In this document: piece after piece, positions 17,530-26,009 of the stretch
How the letters are laid out: each line of letters starts with the position of its first letter
Numbering within the stretch: the stretch's first letter is position 1
Assembly (NCBI RefSeq): GCF_001874645.1
Contig: NZ_CP017886.1
Coordinates: 4,152,001 to 4,216,000, forward strand
Source: Pseudomonas frederiksbergensis
GTDB lineage: Bacteria; Pseudomonadota; Gammaproteobacteria; Pseudomonadales; Pseudomonadaceae
Length of the DNA stretch: 64,000 nucleotides
Reading direction: 5' to 3'
The notes under the pieces: generated by a model
What the model saw: only the letters and a program-made list of their open reading frames with translations
Databases searched by the model: none
What the model was told of the DNA's origin: nothing
Made by a program: the position numbers and the translations under genes

Positions 17530-18435
17530 TTACAGCCCTACATCCCACGCCGGTGTTTCAGGAAATCTCGACACCAGAAAATCCAGCATGCTGCGCAGTG
17601 CCGCGGGCATGTGTTTGCGTGAGGCGTACACCGCGTACATGTTCATCTGCCGAGGTTCGGCGTCAGGCAGCAGGCGCACCAGTTCGCCGCTGTGGATAGG
17701 CACGAACGCCTGGTAGCTGGGCAGCATCGCCACGCCGGCACCGGCCATTGCTGCGCGCAGCAGAGTGCTGGCTTCGTTGGCGCTGATGTTGCCCTGCACC
17801 GGCACCGAGACCTGCTCGCCGTCCTGCTCGAAATGCCAGAGGCTTTTGCCGAAGTAGGAGTGGGTCAGGCAATTGTGTTGGCTCAAGTCTTCCACCCGTT
17901 GCGGCGTCGGATGGTCACGCAGGTAGGCGGGTGAGGCGCAGATCACCGAACGGCAGACGGTCAGCCGCCGGGCAATCAGGTTCGGGTCCAGGTCGTTACT
18001 GGTGCGGATCGCGAGGTCAATGCGCTCGTCCACCAGGTTCACCGTGCGATCGAGCATTTGCAGGTCGATGCTGACACCGGGAAAACGTTTGACGTACGCC
18101 GCCATGGCGTCGGCCAGTTGCGCCTGGCCGAATGAAGTGCTGACGCTGATCCGCAGCAAGCCGCGTGGTGCATCGTCCGGTTCGCTGACGGCGGCCTGCA
18201 TGTCACTCGACAAATCGAGCATCTGCCGACAGCGCGGCAGGATCTCGGTGCCGGCGGCGGTCAGGCTGAGTTTGCGCGTGGTGCGATGCATCAAGCGCGC
18301 CCCGACCCAGTCCTCCAGTTCGGCCAGATAGCGCGACACCACCGGGCGCGACAGGTCCAGATGATCGGACGCGGCTGACTGGCTGCCGAGGTCGACGACG
18401 GTGACGAACACCCGCATTGCTTGAAGACGATCCAT
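17530..18435 (-). CDS. LysR-family transcriptional regulator
   Basis: The 301-residue protein has an N-terminal helix-turn-helix (MRVFVTVVDLGSQSAASDHL, then SRPVVSRYLAELEDWVG) and an effector-binding domain. The opening belongs to the large subgroup often named for single-member regulators of adjacent enzymes. It is divergent from the metallo-hydrolase gene at 18551, with a 115-base shared promoter region, so regulation of that gene is the first guess. The ligand is unknown. Confidence 0.9.
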   Translation of the reverse strand: MDRLQAMRVFVTVVDLGSQSAASDHLDLSRPVVSRYLAELEDWVGARLMHRTTRKLSLTAAGTEILPRCRQMLDLSSDMQAAVSEPDDAPRGLLRISVSTSFGQAQLADAMAAYVKRFPGVSIDLQMLDRTVNLVDERIDLAIRTSNDLDPNLIARRLTVCRSVICASPAYLRDHPTPQRVEDLSQHNCLTHSYFGKSLWHFEQDGEQVSVPVQGNISANEASTLLRAAMAGAGVAMLPSYQAFVPIHSGELVRLLPDAEPRQMNMYAVYASRKHMPAALRSMLDFLVSRFPETPAWDVGL

Positions 18436-18550
18436 GATTTGCCCGCTTTCAGAAACAAACTATGTTCAAGCATCGCATTTTTTGTAGCGAGTCAGGCAAC
18501 TAAGCTCTGTCCCATCGCCAAACACGGCTTATGCACAACGGAGCAGCACC

Positions 18551-19435
18551 ATGATCGGCTTCACTTCTCTCAAGCGTCTTTTACTCGCCACCGCCACCCT
18601 GGGCTTTGCGGCTCATGCGGCAGCCGCCACGCCGGCACTCACCCTGGACGTTTACAACCCGGGCACCGCCGCTATCTTCCCGGTGACCTCGGTACTGGTC
18701 AGCGGCGAGAAAGAAGCGATTCTGGTGGACGCGCAATTCGGCAAATCCCAGGCCGAGCAGGTGGTGGAAAAAATCCGCGCCAGCGGCAAGCAATTGACCA
18801 CCATCTACATCAGCCACGGTGACCCGGATTACTACTTCGGCCTGGACACCATCACTGCCGCTTTCCCAAAAGCCAAGGTGCTCGCCTCGCAGCCGACGGT
18901 TGATCACATCAAAGCGACCGTTGAAGGCAAAGTGGCGTTCTGGGGGCCGAAAATGGGTGCTGATGTACCGGCAAAAACCATCGTGCCGGGCGTGCTCAAG
19001 GGCCACAGCCTGACCCTGGAAGGCAAGAAGCTGGACATCATCGGCCTGGACGGCAAACAACCGGACCGGACCTTTGTCTGGATCCCGTCGATCAAAGCCG
19101 TGGTCGGCGGTGTGGTCGTCGCGGAAAACATTCACGTGTGGATGGCCGATACCCAAACCGCTCAGTCACACGCTGATTGGTTGACTACCCTGAACACCAT
19201 CGACAGTCTGAAACCGAACACCATTGTTCCAGGTCATTACCTGGGTGACAGCGCACGTTCGCTGGCCGCCGTGCACTTCACCGCCGACTACATCAAGGCC
19301 TTTGATGAAGAAACCGCCAAGGCCAAAGATTCGGTCGAGCTGATCGCTGCGATGAAAAAACGTTACCCGAACCTCGGCGAAGAAAGCTCGCTTGAGCTGA
19401 GCGCCAAAGTCGCCAAGGGCGAGATGAAGTGGTAA
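18551..19435 (+). CDS. Secreted MBL-fold hydrolase with altered metal motif
   Basis: The 294-residue protein has a Sec signal peptide (residues 1-26, ending AHAAAA) and a metallo-beta-lactamase fold. Where the family has HxHxDH, this protein reads SHGDPDYYFG: the first His and one Asp remain, but two metal-ligand His are missing. The later GHYLG and the DAQFG strand are normal for the fold. Members with this form are annotated as MBL hydrolases, but metal binding may be mono-nuclear or absent. GGAG precedes the ATG. It may form a unit with the NAD(P)-binding protein gene downstream. Confidence 0.85.
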   Translation: MIGFTSLKRLLLATATLGFAAHAAAATPALTLDVYNPGTAAIFPVTSVLVSGEKEAILVDAQFGKSQAEQVVEKIRASGKQLTTIYISHGDPDYYFGLDTITAAFPKAKVLASQPTVDHIKATVEGKVAFWGPKMGADVPAKTIVPGVLKGHSLTLEGKKLDIIGLDGKQPDRTFVWIPSIKAVVGGVVVAENIHVWMADTQTAQSHADWLTTLNTIDSLKPNTIVPGHYLGDSARSLAAVHFTADYIKAFDEETAKAKDSVELIAAMKKRYPNLGEESSLELSAKVAKGEMKW

Positions 19436-19459
19436 GTCAGTGTCACTGAGTAACTGAAT

Positions 19460-19517
19460 GATCGTTCCCACGTCGAACCCTCTGCGTGGGAATGCAGCCA
19501 GTGACGCTCCGCGTCAC
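19460..19517. repeat. Intergenic palindromic repeat (GATCGTTCCCACG type)
   Basis: GATCGTTCCCACG ... GCGTGGGAATGC followed by GTGACGCTCCGCGTCAC forms two short palindromes. I recognise the motif as a common intergenic repeat in Pseudomonas genomes. Confidence 0.6.
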
Positions 19518-19538
19518 ACCTGAACTGGAGCACTGTTC

Positions 19539-20153
19539 ATGAGCAAGATCGCAATCATTGGCGCCACCGGTCGTGCCGGTAGCCAACTGCTGGAAGAAGC
19601 CCTGCGTCGTGGCCACAGCGTCACCGCCATCGCCCGCGACACCTCGAAAATCAGCCCGCGTGCCGGTGTTGTCACCCGGAACGTCGATGTTGCCGACAGC
19701 GCAGCGTTGCAAGCGGCGGTTGCAGATGTTGATGTGGTGATCAGCGCGGCACACTTTGCGCCGATTCCGGCCAGCGCGATTATCGAGCCGGTCAAAAAGG
19801 CCGGCGTGAAACGTCTGCTGGTGGTGGGCGGTGCCGGTTCCCTGTTGGTGCCGGATGGCAGCAAAGTCATCGAGTCCCCGAACTTTCCTGAAGAGTACAA
19901 GGCCGAGGCCACTGCCGGTGGCGTCTACCTCGACACCTTGCGTCAGGAAAAGGATCTGGACTGGACCTTCCTGTCACCGTCGGCGCTGTTTGTCGAAGGC
20001 GAGCGCACCGGCACCTTCCGTGTGGGCAAGGACGATCTGCTGGTAAGCGCCGAAGGCAAGAGCTGGATCACCTTCGCCGACTACGCGATTGCGATGCTCG
20101 ATGAAGTCGAGAAGCCAGCGCATAGCCGTCAGCGGTTTACCGTGGGTTACTGA
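19539..20153 (+). CDS. NAD(P)H-binding atypical SDR
   Basis: The 204-residue cytoplasmic protein has the dinucleotide motif IGATGRAGSQL (residues 6-16) and the general fold of NmrA/YwnB-like atypical SDRs. It lacks a clear YxxxK catalytic pair, which is usual for this subgroup. It lies 103 bases after the MBL-fold gene on the same strand. The reaction is unknown; quinone reductase or redox-sensing roles are typical of relatives. Confidence 0.8.
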   Translation: MSKIAIIGATGRAGSQLLEEALRRGHSVTAIARDTSKISPRAGVVTRNVDVADSAALQAAVADVDVVISAAHFAPIPASAIIEPVKKAGVKRLLVVGGAGSLLVPDGSKVIESPNFPEEYKAEATAGGVYLDTLRQEKDLDWTFLSPSALFVEGERTGTFRVGKDDLLVSAEGKSWITFADYAIAMLDEVEKPAHSRQRFTVGY

Positions 20154-20171
20154 TCTACCAGACGCTACGCT

Positions 20172-20313
20172 CCCCCCGTAGCAGCTGGCGCAGCCTGCGT
20201 TCGAGCGCGCAGCGGTCGCAATCCGGCACATGCGGTTTACCTGAAGAATCGAGTGTGCAGGTTGTACGAGTGCTGCGCGCTCGAACGCAGGCTGCGCCAG
20301 CTGCTACGGGGGG
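20172..20313. repeat. Second-family REP pair with perfect 42-bp arms
   Basis: Arms 20172-20213 and 20272-20313 are perfect inverted copies (containing GTAGCAGCTGGCGCAGCC and TGCGTTCGAGCGCG) separated by 58 bp. The core differs from the GTAGGAGCTGCCG family elsewhere in the window. Confidence 0.95.
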
Positions 20314-20331
20314 GGACGTTTCAGGTCATGT

Positions 20332-21213
20332 TCAGCGCGCTTGGGCCTGCACCACCAGCCACTCCATCAACTCACGCAGCTGCGGCGACGGTCCGGGTTT
20401 CTGCGGGAACACCAGGTAATATCCCAGTCCCGTTTTCACCTTCAAATCAAAGGGCATGACCAGCCGTCCGGCACTCAGGTCATCGCCGATCAACGACCAA
20501 TCCCCAATCGCCACACCCGTCCCTTGAGACGCCACTGACATTGCCAGGTCCAGGGTTTCGAAATGCTGGCCCTTGCCGAGTGTGTTGAGGTTGACGTCCG
20601 CCGCTTTCAACCAGGCTTTCCAGTCCCGCTGATCCCGCGTTGGGTGCAGCAGCAAATGTTTATCCAGGTCTGACGGGCTGTGCAGCGGCACCGGGCCGTC
20701 GAGCAGTGGTTGAGAACAGACCGGCGTCAGTTGCTCATCAAACAGGTGCAGTGACGCCAGTGAACTGTCGGGCGGTGCGCCGTACATGACGGCGGCGTCG
20801 AACTGTTCGCGATGAAAATCCAGGCCATGTTGCACCGTGGTGGTCAGTTCCACCGGCACGTCCGGGCGTTCCCTTTGCCACTGCAGCAAGCGCGGCAGCA
20901 GCCAGCGCATGACGCAGGTCGAGGCCTTGAGCTGCAAGGTTTCGCGGTGCGCGCCCACCTGTTCCACCGCCTCATCGATCAAACCGAACACCTGCTGGAT
21001 CCGTGGCAGCCACTCAAGCCCCTCGGCCGTCAGGCTCAACCCGCGTGCCTGACGGTGAAACAGCGTGTAGCCCAAATGTTCTTCCAGTCCGGCGATCTGC
21101 CGACTCACTGCACCCTGGGTGATGTGCAGCTGTTCGGCCGCCCGCGTGAAATTACAGCACTGGGCGGTGATCAGAAACGTGTGCAACGCGGGAAGGGGTG
21201 GAAGTCGTTTCAT
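20332..21213 (-). CDS. GcvA-like LysR regulator, probable arginine/guanidino regulator
   Basis: The 293-residue regulator opens with LPPLPALHTFLITAQCCNFT and TQGAVSRQIAGLEEHLG, the GcvA/AmpR branch of LysR. It is divergent from the aruI-like gene. The start at 21213 is chosen because the family opens with (K)RLPPLPAL; ATGs further out exist at 21228 and 21327. The shared motif in front of aruI and again in front of the ABC importer is its likely operator (inference). The ligand could be arginine, 2-ketoarginine or a guanidino compound. Confidence 0.88.
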   Translation of the reverse strand: MKRLPPLPALHTFLITAQCCNFTRAAEQLHITQGAVSRQIAGLEEHLGYTLFHRQARGLSLTAEGLEWLPRIQQVFGLIDEAVEQVGAHRETLQLKASTCVMRWLLPRLLQWQRERPDVPVELTTTVQHGLDFHREQFDAAVMYGAPPDSSLASLHLFDEQLTPVCSQPLLDGPVPLHSPSDLDKHLLLHPTRDQRDWKAWLKAADVNLNTLGKGQHFETLDLAMSVASQGTGVAIGDWSLIGDDLSAGRLVMPFDLKVKTGLGYYLVFPQKPGPSPQLRELMEWLVVQAQAR

Positions 21214-21248
21214 GGGACGCCAAGGCATGAGGTGAGGACATGGCGAGT

Positions 21249-21285
21249 ATGACTTTTTATCGATTGTTGCGGCTACCCGCTGACC
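21249..21285. promoter_or_regulatory. Candidate operator A, shared with 24516-24552
   Basis: In the LysR/aruI intergenic region, ATGACTTTTTATCGATTG is followed by TTGCG, nine bases, then TGACC. The same arrangement with identical spacing precedes the ABC-importer operon. It is probably the LysR-type binding site of the adjacent regulator. Confidence 0.6.
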
Positions 21286-21372
21286 GTTCCAATAACGCCA
21301 TGACTGAGCACCGCTACGCGCCTTCACATGCCGCGCGGGGCCAGCGTCTCAACGAACAAGAAGGGTAAAGAC

Positions 21373-23010
21373 ATGGCGACGTGCGGCGAAGTATTGGTCA
21401 AGTTACTCGAGGGGTACGGGGTCGAGCAGGTGTTCGGCATTCCCGGCGTGCATACCGTTGAGCTGTATCGCGGGCTGGCCCGTTCGAGCATCAACCACGT
21501 TACGCCGCGTCACGAGCAGGGTGCCGGCTTCATGGCCGACGGTTATGCACGCACCAGCGGCAAACCGGGTGTGTGCTTCATTATCACCGGCCCCGGCATG
21601 ACCAACATCACCACGGCGATGGGCCAGGCTTACGCCGATTCGATCCCGATGCTGGTGATTTCCAGCGTGCAATCGCGCAGCCAGTTGGGCGGTGGGCGCG
21701 GCAAGCTGCATGAGTTGCCGAATCAGGGCGCACTGGTGGCCGGCGTTGCGGCGTTCTCCCACACGCTGATGTCCGCGGCTGAACTGCCGGGTGTGCTGGC
21801 CCGTGCTTTTGCCTTGTTCCAGGCCGGCCGGCCGCGTCCGGTGCACATCGAAATTCCGCTCGACGTGCTGGTCGAAGACGCCGATGCCTTGCTCGCCAGC
21901 CAACCGGTGAGCATCACTCGCGCCGGTGCAGCGCCGTCGGCCGTGGCCCGGATGAGTGAACTGTTGGTCAACGCCAAACGGCCGTTGATCCTCGCCGGTG
22001 GCGGTTCGATTGACGCGGCAGCCGAGTTGACCCGGCTCGCCGAATTACTCGATGCACCGGTGGCGCTGACCATCAACGCCAAAGGCATGCTGCCGTCGGC
22101 TCATCCGTTGCTGATTGGTTCGACCCAAACACTGGTGGCCACCCGTGCCCTGGTGGCTGACGCCGACGTGGTGTTGGCAATCGGCACTGAACTGGCTGAG
22201 ACCGACTACGACGTGACCTTTGCCGGTGGCTTCGAGATTCCGGGCACCTTGCTGCGGGTCGATATCGATCCAGACCAGACCGTGCGCAACTACTCGCCGA
22301 CAGTGGCGCTGGTGTCCGACGCACAAAGTGCGGCTCAGGCCTTGCTCGACGGCGTGGCCAAACATTCGCTGGCCGAGCGCTGCAGCGATTGGGGCCAGGC
22401 TCGCGCCGCCCGCTTGCGTGCCGAGCTTGAAACCACGTGGGATGCGCCAACCCGTGCGCAGACGCTGTTCCTGCATACCGTGCTGGATGAGTTGCCGGAA
22501 GCGGTATTCGTCGGCGACTCGACCCAACCGGTGTACACCGGCAACCTCACATTCAACCCGGAGCGCCCGCGTCGCTGGTTCAACTCGTCGACCGGTTACG
22601 GCACCCTCGGCTATGCCTTGCCGGCGGCCATCGGCGCTTGGCTCGGTGGTGGTCAGGAGCGCAACAGTCGTCCACCGGTGGTGTGCCTGATTGGCGACGG
22701 CGGTTTGCAGTTCACCTTGCCGGAACTGGCCAGCGCGGTGGAAGCACGGACCCCGGTCATCGTCCTGCTGTGGAATAACCAGGGCTACGAAGAGATCAAG
22801 AAATACATGGTCAACCGCGCGATCGAACCGGTTGGCGTCGACATCTACACCCCGGACTTCATCGCCGTGGCCAAAGGCCTGGGCTGTGCGGCACAGGCCG
22901 TCAGCGGCGTTGAAGAACTGCGCGTTGCACTGCGTGCGGCGACTGATCGCCAGGGCCCGACCCTGATCGAAATCGACCAGACCCAGTGGATGAAGGCGGT
23001 GTCGGCATGA
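21373..23010 (+). CDS. aruI: ThDP-dependent decarboxylase, AruI-like (5-guanidino-2-oxopentanoate)
   Basis: The 545-residue enzyme has the three-domain acetolactate-synthase fold: an N-terminal Pyr domain with VFGIPGVHTVELYRG and the catalytic Glu in RHEQGAGFMADGYAR, a central domain, and a C-terminal ThDP domain (GDGGLQFTLPEL ... NNQGYEEI). The opening is that of AruI, which decarboxylates 2-ketoarginine to 4-guanidinobutyraldehyde in the arginine transaminase pathway. The aldehyde dehydrogenase that follows in an ATGA overlap fits as the next step. AruH transaminase and guanidinobutyrase are not in the window. A general 2-oxoacid decarboxylase remains possible. Confidence 0.75.
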   Translation: MATCGEVLVKLLEGYGVEQVFGIPGVHTVELYRGLARSSINHVTPRHEQGAGFMADGYARTSGKPGVCFIITGPGMTNITTAMGQAYADSIPMLVISSVQSRSQLGGGRGKLHELPNQGALVAGVAAFSHTLMSAAELPGVLARAFALFQAGRPRPVHIEIPLDVLVEDADALLASQPVSITRAGAAPSAVARMSELLVNAKRPLILAGGGSIDAAAELTRLAELLDAPVALTINAKGMLPSAHPLLIGSTQTLVATRALVADADVVLAIGTELAETDYDVTFAGGFEIPGTLLRVDIDPDQTVRNYSPTVALVSDAQSAAQALLDGVAKHSLAERCSDWGQARAARLRAELETTWDAPTRAQTLFLHTVLDELPEAVFVGDSTQPVYTGNLTFNPERPRRWFNSSTGYGTLGYALPAAIGAWLGGGQERNSRPPVVCLIGDGGLQFTLPELASAVEARTPVIVLLWNNQGYEEIKKYMVNRAIEPVGVDIYTPDFIAVAKGLGCAAQAVSGVEELRVALRAATDRQGPTLIEIDQTQWMKAVSA

Positions 23011-24455
23011 GCGTTCCGATCATTCAGGAGGGTCTGTACATCGACGGCCAGTGGTCGGCTGGCGACGAGCATTTGCGGGTCATCAATCCGGCGACCGAAG
23101 CCCTGTTGACCACCGTCAAAGGTGGCGATCAGCGCGCGGTTGATCAAGCGGTCACAGCGGCCAGCGCGGCGTTTGCGCAGTGGTCGAAAACCACCGGTGC
23201 CGAGCGCGGCGCGGTGCTGCGCAAGATCGCCAACGGGGTGCAGGCACGCCGTGAGCGCTTGATGCACGTGCAGTCGAGCAACAACGGCAAGCCACAGTTC
23301 GAAGCAGGCATCGATGTCGATGACGTGATCGCCACGTTCGAGTATTACGCGGGTCTGGCCGAGGCGCTGGACGTCGGCCAGGACCGGGTTGTGGAATTGC
23401 CGAGCGAAGACTTCGCCGCCCGTGTGCGCCGTGAACCCTGCGGTGTGGTCGGGTTGATCGTGCCGTGGAACTTCCCGATGGTCACCACCGCCTGGAAGCT
23501 CGCGCCAGCCTTGGCGGCGGGGTGCTGTGTGGTGCTCAAACCTTCCGAGGTCACGCCGTTGCCGGAGCTGGAACTGGCGGCGATCATCGCCGAGAGCGGT
23601 TTGCCCAACGGGGTGTTCAACCTGGTCTGCGGCACGGGCCTGGCGGTCGGTGCACCGCTGTCGGCCGATCCACGTGTGGCGAAAATTTCCTTCACCGGCA
23701 GCAACGCGGTGGGCGTTCAGGTCATGCAGCGTGCGGCGGAAACCGTCAAAGGCGTGAGCCTGGAACTGGGGGGCAAATCCTCGCTGCTGGTGCTGGCTGA
23801 CGCCGATCTCGAGCTGGCCGTGGAACTGGCCAGTGGCGGTGGTTTCTTCAACGCCGGGCAAATGTGTTCGGCCACCAGCCGGGTGTTGGTGGCTGATGAA
23901 GTAGCGGATGAGTTTCTGCTGCGTCTGACGGCGCGGGCCGAGGCGATTCGCGTGGCTGACCCGTTTGACCCTGAGGTTGAAATGGGCGCGTTGGTCAATC
24001 AGGCGCAATACCAGCGTGTGCTGGGCCACATTGATCGTGGCTTGAGCGCGGGTGCGCGCTTGGTCTGCGGCGGTGACCGGCCGGCCGATCTGCCACACGG
24101 CTATTTTTTGCGGCCGACCATTTTCACCGAAGTGCCCCTCGACAGTGCGTTGTGGTGTGAAGAGATTTTTGGCCCGGTGCTCTGTGTGCGCAGTTTTGCC
24201 ACCGAGCAAGAGGCGATCGAGCTGGCCAACGACAGCCCGTTCGGTCTGGTGGCCAGTGTGGTCAGCCGTGATGCGGTGACCGCCGAAAGGGTCGCCAACG
24301 CCTTGCAGGCGGGGCTGGTGTGGATCAACGCGCCGCAGGTGATCTTCCCGCAGACAGCCTGGGGCGGTTACAAGCAGAGCAGCCTCGGCCGTGAATTGGG
24401 GCCGTGGGGCTTGCAGGCGTTTCAAGAAATAAAGCACGTGATTCGCGCCGTCTGA
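23007..24455 (+). CDS. NAD(P)+ aldehyde dehydrogenase (probable 4-guanidinobutyraldehyde)
   Basis: The 482-residue ALDH superfamily enzyme has VPWNFPM (N-terminal cofactor region), the FTGSNAVG glycine motif, catalytic Glu in LELGGKS and catalytic Cys in FFNAGQMCSATSR. Overall it resembles betaine/aminobutyraldehyde dehydrogenases. Its start overlaps the aruI stop by ATGA, so it is co-translated. It probably oxidises the aldehyde made by AruI to 4-guanidinobutyrate, the job done by KauB in P. aeruginosa. Substrate assignment is from context. Confidence 0.85.
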   Translation: MSVPIIQEGLYIDGQWSAGDEHLRVINPATEALLTTVKGGDQRAVDQAVTAASAAFAQWSKTTGAERGAVLRKIANGVQARRERLMHVQSSNNGKPQFEAGIDVDDVIATFEYYAGLAEALDVGQDRVVELPSEDFAARVRREPCGVVGLIVPWNFPMVTTAWKLAPALAAGCCVVLKPSEVTPLPELELAAIIAESGLPNGVFNLVCGTGLAVGAPLSADPRVAKISFTGSNAVGVQVMQRAAETVKGVSLELGGKSSLLVLADADLELAVELASGGGFFNAGQMCSATSRVLVADEVADEFLLRLTARAEAIRVADPFDPEVEMGALVNQAQYQRVLGHIDRGLSAGARLVCGGDRPADLPHGYFLRPTIFTEVPLDSALWCEEIFGPVLCVRSFATEQEAIELANDSPFGLVASVVSRDAVTAERVANALQAGLVWINAPQVIFPQTAWGGYKQSSLGRELGPWGLQAFQEIKHVIRAV

Positions 24456-24515
24456 CGGCACGAAAACGGCCCACGCATGACTCGTAACGAGGCATGCGCC
24501 TGGGACATGGCACCA

Positions 24516-24552
24516 ATGATTTTTTTTCGATTGTTGCGCGTTTTGCGTGACC
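24516..24552. promoter_or_regulatory. Candidate operator B, shared with 21249-21285
   Basis: ATGATTTTTTTTCGATTG, TTGCG, nine bases, TGACC, about 120 bases before the ABC substrate-binding protein gene. Same layout as the site upstream of aruI. It implies that the importer and the decarboxylase operon share a regulator. Confidence 0.6.
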
Positions 24553-24672
24553 TCAGGATGAATCCGCAGACCTTGCTACAGCCCTTGTGATACGGGGGCT
24601 TGCAGCGGATCGAATAGCGCGGGCGCAAGGGATGCTCCTACCTCATACCTACAACAATAAAGGGAGTCCTTC

Positions 24673-25776
24673 ATGGGCGATCATGATCTGAACAGAAGAC
24701 AATTCATCAAGACCGTAGGTGTTGCATCGGTTGCGGTGGCGGCCATGAGCATGCCGTTCATCCGCGCCAACGCCAGTGACACACGTTTTCAGGGCAAGAC
24801 CCTGCGTCTGTTGACCTGGTCTGATGACACCGGGCTTGCCGCACTGCGCAACATCGCCGCGACCTTTGAAGCCAAGACCGGCGCCAAGGTCATCGCGGAC
24901 CGCACTGGCAGTACCTCGGAAATGGTCGCCAAGCTCAAGGCCGGTGGTGATCGTCCGCAATACGACATCATCACCCTGGCCGGTGTGGGCGCTGAAGGCC
25001 TGGCCGCCGCCGGTCTGCTGGAAAAGCCTGACCTGAACCGCATTCCCAACCTGATCGACGTACCGGAGAAATACCGCACCGGGGCCAACGGTCACGGTAT
25101 CGGTTACCTGCTCTGGTGCAACAGCCTCGTCTACAGCTCCCGCACTCAGAAAGAAGCCCCGGACAGCTACGCGGCCCTGTGGGATGCGGACCTGGCGCCG
25201 AATATTTTCCTGCCGCCGCCGAACTGGACCGAGGCCATGGACCTGATCATCATCGCGGCCAAACTGGCCGGTGGTGACGAACACAACATTGAACCCGGCT
25301 TCAAGAAACTTGCCGAGCTCAAGAGCCGGGTGGTGACCCTGGGTGAAAACCCGAACCAGATCGCCGAACTGTTCCGCACCGGCTCCCTGGACATGGGGGG
25401 GCTGTACGCTCCAGCGTTCTTCCCGAAACAGATCCGCGATCCGGCCTACGGTCTGAGTGCGACCTTTGGCATGAAGGAAGGTTTTTACACCGACCTGATG
25501 CAGTCGGTCATGCCGAAGAACCGTCCGGGCGATACCGACCTGGCCTACGCCTTTATCGACCACTCCCTCGACCCGCTGGTGCAGGGCAAGATGGCCGAAG
25601 ACATCTTCAACGGTCCGGTCAATGCCAAGGCAATCATCTCTGCCGAAGCGCGTAAGAGCCCGTACATCCTGACGCCGGAGCAGATTGCCGAGAAGGCGAT
25701 CATGCACGACAACGCCTTCCTGGCGACCGTGCATGACCAATGGATTCGTCGTTACACGGAAATCTTCTCTTCCTGA
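24673..25776 (+). CDS. ABC transporter periplasmic binding protein, polyamine/opine type
   Basis: The 367-residue substrate-binding protein has a twin-arginine signal (NRRQFIK at residues 7-13, then a hydrophobic stretch ending near ANAS), so export by Tat is likely. The body has the class of fold used by PotD/PotF and Fe-type binding proteins (LRLLTWSDDTGLAAL; ETTW-like positions not certain). It is the first gene of the importer; a REP pair separates it from the permease genes, which often allows a higher level of the binding protein. The ligand is probably a guanidino compound, arginine or a polyamine, from its link to aruI. Confidence 0.85.
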   Translation: MGDHDLNRRQFIKTVGVASVAVAAMSMPFIRANASDTRFQGKTLRLLTWSDDTGLAALRNIAATFEAKTGAKVIADRTGSTSEMVAKLKAGGDRPQYDIITLAGVGAEGLAAAGLLEKPDLNRIPNLIDVPEKYRTGANGHGIGYLLWCNSLVYSSRTQKEAPDSYAALWDADLAPNIFLPPPNWTEAMDLIIIAAKLAGGDEHNIEPGFKKLAELKSRVVTLGENPNQIAELFRTGSLDMGGLYAPAFFPKQIRDPAYGLSATFGMKEGFYTDLMQSVMPKNRPGDTDLAYAFIDHSLDPLVQGKMAEDIFNGPVNAKAIISAEARKSPYILTPEQIAEKAIMHDNAFLATVHDQWIRRYTEIFSS

Positions 25777-25843
25777 TCTGAATTGCGGGGGAGGTTCTTC
25801 GAACCTCATCGCGGCACAGGTATGAAAGCTGACCGGATCTCCC

Positions 25844-25951
25844 CGTAGGAGCTGCCGAAGGCTGCGATCTTTTGATCTTGATGTTGATCTTGATCTTCAT
25901 CGGCTCAGAAAAGATCAAAGTCAAAAGATCGCAGCCTTCGGCAGCTCCTAC
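25844..25951. repeat. REP pair
   Basis: Inverted CGTAGGAGCTGCCGAAGG and CCTTCGGCAGCTCCTAC arms are separated by a GATCTT-rich loop. It sits inside the importer operon between binding protein and permease genes. Confidence 0.95.
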
Positions 25952-26009
25952 AAGGGCCGCGCATTCAGATATTTCCTGTACCTGATCTTCCATTGACGAG
26001 ACCATTGCT

